The notes beneath the pieces were generated by a model, which ran no database searches, was not told the DNA's origin, and saw only the letters and a program-made list of their open reading frames with translations. A stretch of 64,000 bases of DNA from Paralvinella palmiformis (lineage: Eukaryota > Annelida > Polychaeta > Terebellida > Alvinellidae). The stretch covers positions 306,501-370,500 of the forward strand of contig JAODUP010000012.1 of assembly GCA_025642065.1 (NCBI GenBank), given 5' to 3'. Position 1 is the stretch's first letter, and every line of letters starts with the position of its first letter. Positions 57,853 to 64,000 of this stretch are shown piece after piece. The translations under genes were made by a program, and so were the position numbers.

Positions 57853-60800
57853 GTAATATTGTAACCAGCAGGTCTTTTCTCAAATATGGTTATAAACCAT
57901 TAATATGAGATTGTTAAGCAGTGCTCCTATAACTTATAAGTGATTTTACTTTTGTTTGGTTATCACTCAAACTCACTTTCTCAGCATGATACTTGACTGT
58001 ATATTGAAATAATCGGTTGTTTTGGATATTTTGTCTTCTGTGAAATCTATTAATTACTGGTCTCAGAGATAACTATAATACATCCATTTCAGATAAGGAG
58101 AGAGTTTTTAAGTAGACATGTAGGCAGTTAATTCTGCTAACTTTTTAACTGGTATATATTACCTTTCTTTTTAGTTGAGTGTAAAGCAAAGTTTATTCAG
58201 AATTCCTTCGCAGCTGACAGCAAAGTTTCTTTGGATGTGTTTCTGCGGTAAGTCCTTCATTAACTTCGGGCATGTGAAGGAGATATATATTTCTGGTGTG
58301 TATATATTACCAATATTTTTAGATTTATCTGTAATCTGTTGTCAGTCAGCTCTATCATATTATTGCTATTCTTTCAACATTATGTATTAAATGTATTTCA
58401 GAACAAGTTGTCCATTCCCAATCAGATTTTCCAAGTTGTCAGTGCTGCTTAGCAACCAGGTATATAATGTGTTAGTAACCTTGTTGGTAATTTCTCTTAT
58501 GTCTGTGATAACCTCAAGGTGTGTGTATGTTTGCTTGTGTGTGAACTGTTGTGTGTGTGTGTGAGTGTGTGTGTCTGTGCATGTGCATGTAACCATATGA
58601 TAATGTGTACATAAGCATGTATTATCTAAGATAAGGTATAAAGTAGGTAGTAGTAAGTATACTTATTTTAGTCCCTATTCCAGTATTGTTTTATATTCAG
58701 CTGAAGTGTTTTAGTTCCAACTAAAGTTTAGTTGAAACCTCTGCGATGTATCATGGACTGGAAAACTTAAAATTACATTCAAGCATTAAAATCTAACAAA
58801 TGTTTGCTTCTGATTCCTATATTTTTTCATGCATGAAAGAGTTGGAATTGGAAAGTAAGTAATAAATAAACTATGCATGTCAGAAAAATGATTTCAGAAT
58901 TCCAATAACATTTGTTAAAGATGTCAGACATCTGTGGAATTTCTGGCCAAAGTGTGTGTGTGTGTGTGTGTGTGTGAACGATTAGTGATAACAGTATCTG
59001 ACTTTTTCCATTTGTTGAAATCCATATATTACAAAATATCAGAAACCTTTACAGTACACACTTCAATTTTAATATATTTACTGAAAAGTTTTATCAATTA
59101 GTTTCTTAATTGAATACTTAATCACTGGAACTAAGAAAACATTTGTATGATTTGATATAAAATCTGTTTTGCTGTTGTACAGAGGAAATTTCAGTGTGTC
59201 CGACATCTTTAACTGATGTAGTTGATGTATGTGATTATGAGTGAGCTTATGGAATATTTGTTCTTTCATAAATGAGTAAATATTCAAATCCTTTTATTTT
59301 AGATTTAATTTTGCATAAGAATAATTATTTATATGTGAAAATACAAGTTTGTTGTGCTCCTGTCTTCTTTATTATAAAGTGTTATTGGTTTAAAATGAGA
59401 AGTGTCTAAATTACAGTTAGTACACATTTACAAATTATACAGTTTCATTGAAAAATTATTTTAAATAGTTAATGTTTGTTTTATGGACTTCACTATATAG
59501 TAGTAATATTTCTTTATTATACAGGAAAATTAAATTGACTATCACTTTGAAGTTGCGTAGAAGTCATGACTTGCTTAAACATTTTGATATTTTAGCTACA
59601 TTTTATGTCTATTTACTAGCAACTACTTTTGTTCTGTGTCTGTCACTGTTCTCATTCAGATTTAATTTAGCATTGAGCTATTTTATGTTGTTTATAGAAA
59701 GCTCAATTGAACTGTTAGCATTTTGTTTCATGTGCCACAAACTGCAGAATTAAAGTCATCATCTTGTAGTTTAATTTAATTTTTATCTTGCACCATAAAT
59801 TGTATATCAACATCAGGAATTCAATATCCAAATGGCATGCTTCAGTGGTGACTTGTGTCTGTACTTTGGCTATATTTCAGTCTTAAATCTCATCTCATAC
59901 AGTCCAGTGTTAATAATATTACATGTAGTGGCCATGCCTCATGTGCCGGTTTGACTCCAATGCTATTACACATCCTTGGTAGAGGCCAGCCATTCTATGA
60001 TAATCATGGAGATATAATTAGTTTTCCACTACTGACTCCAGTCCATATATTTATAAGTAGATTTTTTATTATAGATGATCTGGTCAGATAAATTGTTTGT
60101 GACTATCATGTATTCATTGCCATCTTACACATGTTTCTGGCCATGGATTTTGACATAATTTTCTGTTAATTACTTGCATGGCCTCTTATATTTTGTATAA
60201 ATTATTCTTAAACTGTGGAATTGAATCACATCATCTTGATATTCATGATCGCAACAAAATAGTTACCAGTAATTGCCAGGTCACACTTCAAACATTCATT
60301 GTCAAGATGGCCAGTGGTGGGAAAAGTCTGACAGTTTTCTTTGTAAAATAATAACTTGTGAATAAGAACCATAGTTTTGTTGATTGTTTGCACTCCATTT
60401 TATAGCATAGTACTTGATCATTATTTACAACAATAAAAGAAATGGTTTATTTTGATTTTAATTCAGTATACTGGAGTTTTCAGTTGTAGTCATTAATTAC
60501 TGATAAAAAATGTGATCTTAGTACAGGTATTGACCAGTAGTGCATAATACATGTATCATTAATGTTATCAACCTTTTATGATTCACTATTGTTTACATAC
60601 ATTACTAGCAACACCATGTCACTAATGGCATGGTGTATCATGAATGGTACATTAGCACTCATGAAAATCAGGTGGTAGTCATAAAATTACATCAAGTGTA
60701 GCACAAAATCAGTCAATCAGTAGTATCATGCATCTCATCATATCAGTTGTTGCATTGTATTATGAATAGCAATGTATCACTCCTATATAATAAATACAAT

Positions 60801-62747
60801 ATCGCTATTTGATTAGCACAGTATCAGTTATAATGTGGTATAATAACTAAAACAGTATTTGTCATAAGATAGTAACATGAATAATATATTATTAGCATAA
60901 TATTTCAAAACATTATATCACTATGTTTTAACAGAAGATATTTGCCCATTTGAGAAATTACCATGCGTGCAATATAACAGTTATTATATGCAAAATTTTC
61001 TCACTTCACTCCAAAAACTATACTGGGTAATATTTTTCATATTTTTTTACCTTCTACTTACTAGGATTGTAATTTAATTCAGCTTATTTTATTTGCAAGT
61101 ATACATCTGGTCAATTTTGTTTTGTTTTATATGTCCGTCTCATTGTGTTCTTAGTTCTGTATATGCAGCCATTCCCCAATGTTTTGTTTTCAGGTGTACA
61201 ATCAGAATTGTGTCATAACTGATCAGGGGCCAGATAAACACAGAGACAACATACAGAGTGATCTCTATATACTGCCAGATAAAATCAAGAAATTCTCGTT
61301 TTCATTCTTTGCACAACCTGAAGATACCGGAAAGATACTAGAGGTGAGTATTTAGGCTGACAAGAGAGAAAAATTATGTTTGATTATTTTAATTTATTAT
61401 AATAGTACTTTGTTCATCTTTATTTAAATAAGTTAATCTGAACATGTGTAACTTATGGCTGGCTCTATATTAACAGATCACATCCTTAGCCTTGGAGTTG
61501 GGGTCCGAGTCATCTCGATGTGCTATTTTACATTGGTCTGGTGGTGGAGGTGATGCCGTGGCTCCACCTGTCAGCCAACAGGTTAAGAACATGGCCACGA
61601 CTAGGGACAGCAGTGCTGATCCATCATGGGAGATGATCAAAGTCAGCCATGTGACCAAGTAGGACATTAATATTTTTGCCATTTATCCTCTTATACAAAT
61701 TGTCCAGTTTAGATACATGGAAAAAGGTTGTTTTTCTTCTATTCTTATGTGTTTGTTCAGGTTACTATCAAGACCAGCCATCATGACAATATCTGTCAAC
61801 CATGAACCACCAGCACTAGTTAATGAGTACTATGTAATAAAAGTCATTGTCAAAAATGATGAAGACAAGGAGATCAGCAAAGTACAGTGAGTAATTATCT
61901 CAGGAGACAGTAGATTGAATACATGAGCCATCTCATTGGGCCAGATATCTCTCTGTTATAGACTAAGCTTATATGGTTATATTTGTACGGTTGAGGCATT
62001 TTGTATTCACAAGCATAATTATGTTAAACCATCGTCCTTAATAAATGTCTTGTTTTCAATCTATTGTCACAGGCTTGCTTTTGGCTTAAAAGAAGGCCAA
62101 GATCCAATCGTTGAACAGTCAAGTATGTTTTGTTTAATCACTCAGTATTTGATATTTGCATTAATTTCTGGACCTTTCTCTTTGTAATTACTTATTTATG
62201 GTACATAGTTGGTGATAAAGTTTTCAATATTTAGTCATAATTAATTATGAACTGTCTCTTGTTTACCTTTGTGTTTGTTGTGTATTTAACTGTCAGTGCC
62301 ATTCTTAAATACATTTATATTGTAGTTCATGTCAGTGTTGATAATCCGCAATATGATGGCAAGGTTATTTGTAAGAGAGGTGGGCTTGAACTCGGCACAC
62401 TAGCTCCAGATGAACAGGTAATAGATGATAATATCATGTTATTATAGGACTGAATGTAATTATGATGGTTATAGGAATTTCAGTTTTTTTTAAATGTTAA
62501 AGTTAGGTTTTATGATTACTACTGTCAGATTTGTATTTCTTTATTTAAAGTGTTTGACCTGTGAAGATTTTCTTTTTAATTTTAGATTGAGAAGCTGTTC
62601 TTCATGAAAAATCTACAAACAGGAACATGCTCTGTATATGCTAAGGTAAACAAGTGACTTCGTAAACAAGGAAATTATTTCTCATTTTATGCTGAAAGCT
62701 CCTTAATGTTATGTGCTTTGCAGAAACAGTTTGTCTCTCTCTCTCAC

Positions 62748-62784
<37 letters not shown>

Positions 62785-64000
62785 ACTTGTACTTTTATCA
62801 GTGTAATTCTTGTTACTATTATTCTTCATATGTTGCAGGTATCATACACGATATTAGTACAAAGAGATGAACAGACACTTTGTTGCACTTGCTATAAAGA
62901 AGAAACATTTACAGTTCCCACTGTAGATCCATTTGATGTCAAATTGTCTACTTATTCCATGCAGGTTAGTGATATGACATATACCTGAAATTTAGATAGA
63001 TGACAAATTAGATCACTTCTGTTGAGTATGATATATTTATAGGAGTACATACACAATATAAGTTGTTTTTGGTTATAATAATAATAATGAAGATTTAATA
63101 AAGTGCTCTAATGAACAAAGGTATATTTACAAGAATCTTTATTTTGTGCATCAAGTTCATCAAGTGTGGCATCCCACTGGTATAGTAGGTAGAGTAATGC
63201 ACTACCTTTGTCCAGGTTGTTGGTTCAAATCTGACTTGACCTGTTATTTTTGGGATAATTCCTCAATGAGTCACCCTTTGTCCATATGTGCTAAGTCTGT
63301 TCAACACTGAGGTTAAATAACTCAACTCTGAGTGCCTGTCTGTTTGTGCTTTCATTTGTCTCCTTTGGATATTCTTCTTTTCTCTAGTATTCCATTGTTA
63401 CCCCATTCCTTGCTGTAGAAATGACTTAGGAAGAATTGTTCTTGTTCATGATGCAAAGCTGTGGACTTTATGCTAGTGATTTTCATTTAAGTGATTTAAA
63501 GAGATAATATTCTGTGCAAGAAATTATCCTAATATGCATATAGACTTAAACAAAAATATCTTAAACTGAAATCCACAGATACGATACCAATTTAAATAAA
63601 CATTAATCAACAAAGTGGAAAGCATTTATTTAGATTAGATTTGATGCATGGCAGCATAAATATTTGCGCCTATAATACTTTATAAGTCATACAACCAATA
63701 CAAAATTGAACACATCATGTATAGTTTTCCTATTTACAAATAGATAATATTGTTTAATATTAAAGTATGAGAATGTTTTTGGTGATCTATGCCTGCTTTC
63801 AATGAGAGCTGTGAATCACAAATAACATCTCTTGATGATAGAATTGTGATAGTAACTAATATCAGACAGCTTTAACAAGTTATACTACAATCTTTTATTT
63901 GTACATGAAGTAAATGGTGTTTGTTTATATTTGATCTAAATCCAGTATGACAAGTTGGAAGTAGTGCATGCAGAAGCTCCATTCCTACTTCTGTCAGATC
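47723..64000 (+). CDS. TRAPPC11: trafficking protein particle complex subunit 11 (3' part beyond window)
   Basis: Subunit of metazoan TRAPPIII, acting in ER-Golgi traffic and autophagy. Exons: 47723-47923, 48061-48230, 49726-49796, 50623-50737, 51063-51162, 51319-51392, 52599-52695, 52944-53077, 53291-53432, 53538-53628, 53787-53866, 54213-54291, 54808-54862, 56415-56495, 56680-56744, 56949-57010, 57405-57537, 58175-58247, 58402-58459, 61194-61343, 61477-61658, 61761-61886, 62073-62122, 62326-62417, 62586-62645, 62839-62964, 63946-64000+. Every junction keeps phase; 907 codons are present (human 1133). Landmarks: FPPELLCRP and [10 protein letters not shown] near the start, [32 protein letters not shown], the foie-gras region from about residue 245 ([46 protein letters not shown]), [11 protein letters not shown], and [10 protein letters not shown]. 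The donor of exon 7 is GC (AAG|GCAAGT). C-terminal Gryzun-type region is mostly outside the window. Confidence 0.97.
48765..48815 (+). mobile_element. TIR-element end fragment
   Basis: ACAAGACGGCTCATACCCAA and GATATCCCATACACAAGA correspond to the left end of the element at 44249. Only one end is present, inside TRAPPC11 intron 2. Confidence 0.5.
52500..52545 (-). mobile_element. possible LINE/SINE 3' tail
   Basis: On the minus strand GGTGCTATATAAATAATATAA and ATAATAATAA resemble the GCGCTATATAAAT(ATT)n tail common to CR1-like elements, in TRAPPC11 intron 6. Confidence 0.35.
55100..55225. repeat. short tandem duplication, about 54 bp
   Basis: The block CACCCCTTGTTGACAAGAAA ... GAAAAACCTAGTTTT occurs twice with few changes (second copy from about 55187), in TRAPPC11 intron 13. 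It may belong to a DNA-transposon relic (GTATAAAGTGCACCCC). Confidence 0.7.
55900..56305 (+). mobile_element. LINE 3' end relic
   Basis: [20 protein letters not shown] (about 56005-56065) matches the LINE RT terminal block IRxAxTxxxFKxxLKTxLF. The 3' tail AGTGCTATATAAATGTGGTA with (ATA)n follows at 56255-56300. A long TA tract interrupts it. It lies in TRAPPC11 intron 13. Confidence 0.75.
56086..56152. repeat. (TA)n microsatellite
   Basis: About 33 TA units, the longest TA tract in the window, within the LINE 3' relic. Confidence 0.9.
57804..57849. repeat. (CA)n-(TA)n microsatellite
   Basis: CA units followed by TA units in TRAPPC11 intron 17. Confidence 0.85.
58952..58976. repeat. (GT)n microsatellite
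   Basis: Uninterrupted GT repeat in the 2.7-kb TRAPPC11 intron 19 (58460-61193), which otherwise shows no recognisable element. Confidence 0.8.
62745..62783. repeat. (CA)n microsatellite
   Basis: CA repeat preceded by CT-rich sequence, in TRAPPC11 intron 25 close to the exon 26 acceptor. Open frames across it are low complexity. Confidence 0.9.
63172..63325 (+). mobile_element. tRNA-derived SINE
   Basis: TGGTATAGTAGGTAGAGTAA (A-box-like) and GGTTCAAATCTGA (B box) are followed by AAATAACTCAACTCTGAGTG, similar to the end of the second-family copy at 19697. It lies in the last visible TRAPPC11 intron (62965-63945). Confidence 0.6.

Noticed and set aside
58387..58596. Minus-strand frame over TRAPPC11 exon 19
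   Set aside because: Antisense shadow of a real exon and a TG-rich tract.

Overview
The window is animal nuclear DNA: AT-rich, intron-dense, with GT-AG splicing and many transposon remnants. Five protein-coding genes can be read. A complete squalene monooxygenase argues against arthropods and nematodes, which lack sterol synthesis. Highly subdivided genes and a conserved RWDD4/TRAPPC11 neighbourhood fit a slowly evolving invertebrate such as a mollusc or other lophotrochozoan. That placement is inference; no species-diagnostic sequence was recognised.

Layout: 0-5 kb has no gene and holds a GTAC-rich hAT-like MITE and a dead Tc1/mariner copy with a nested SINE. 5.1-7.4 kb is a BTB-BACK-Kelch gene (+). 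8.2-16.0 kb is a complete seven-exon squalene monooxygenase gene (-), convergent with the Kelch gene; its 4.2-kb first coding intron carries a degenerate 46-47-bp minisatellite. 16-23.8 kb is gene-free and contains SINEs, a LINE reverse-transcriptase relic, a 109-bp foldback, long dinucleotide tracts and a GC-rich 42-bp repeat. 23.8-29.6 kb is a gene (+) with TPR-like, ankyrin-like and SAM-like segments, whose reading frame is broken in this assembly. 31.5-37.6 kb is a complete six-exon RWDD4 gene (-). 37.6-47.7 kb is a 10-kb transposon-filled intergenic stretch. 47.7-64.0 kb is TRAPPC11 (+), 27 exons with consistent phases, cut off by the window end.

The genes do not form a pathway. SQLE makes 2,3-oxidosqualene for sterols, TRAPPC11 works in ER-Golgi trafficking, the Kelch protein is probably a cullin-3 adaptor, RWDD4 is a small RWD protein, and the TPR/ankyrin/SAM protein is probably a scaffold. 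The notable gene-order signal is the divergent RWDD4-TRAPPC11 pair, which is also adjacent and divergent in human.

No wholly new biological system was found. The most useful leads are short non-autonomous DNA transposons with clear terminal structure (one with a perfect 8-bp target duplication), at least one tRNA-derived SINE family with target duplications, the 42-bp CCGGCTGCCGG array, the N-terminally short SQLE, and single-base frame breaks that separate assembly error from gene decay.
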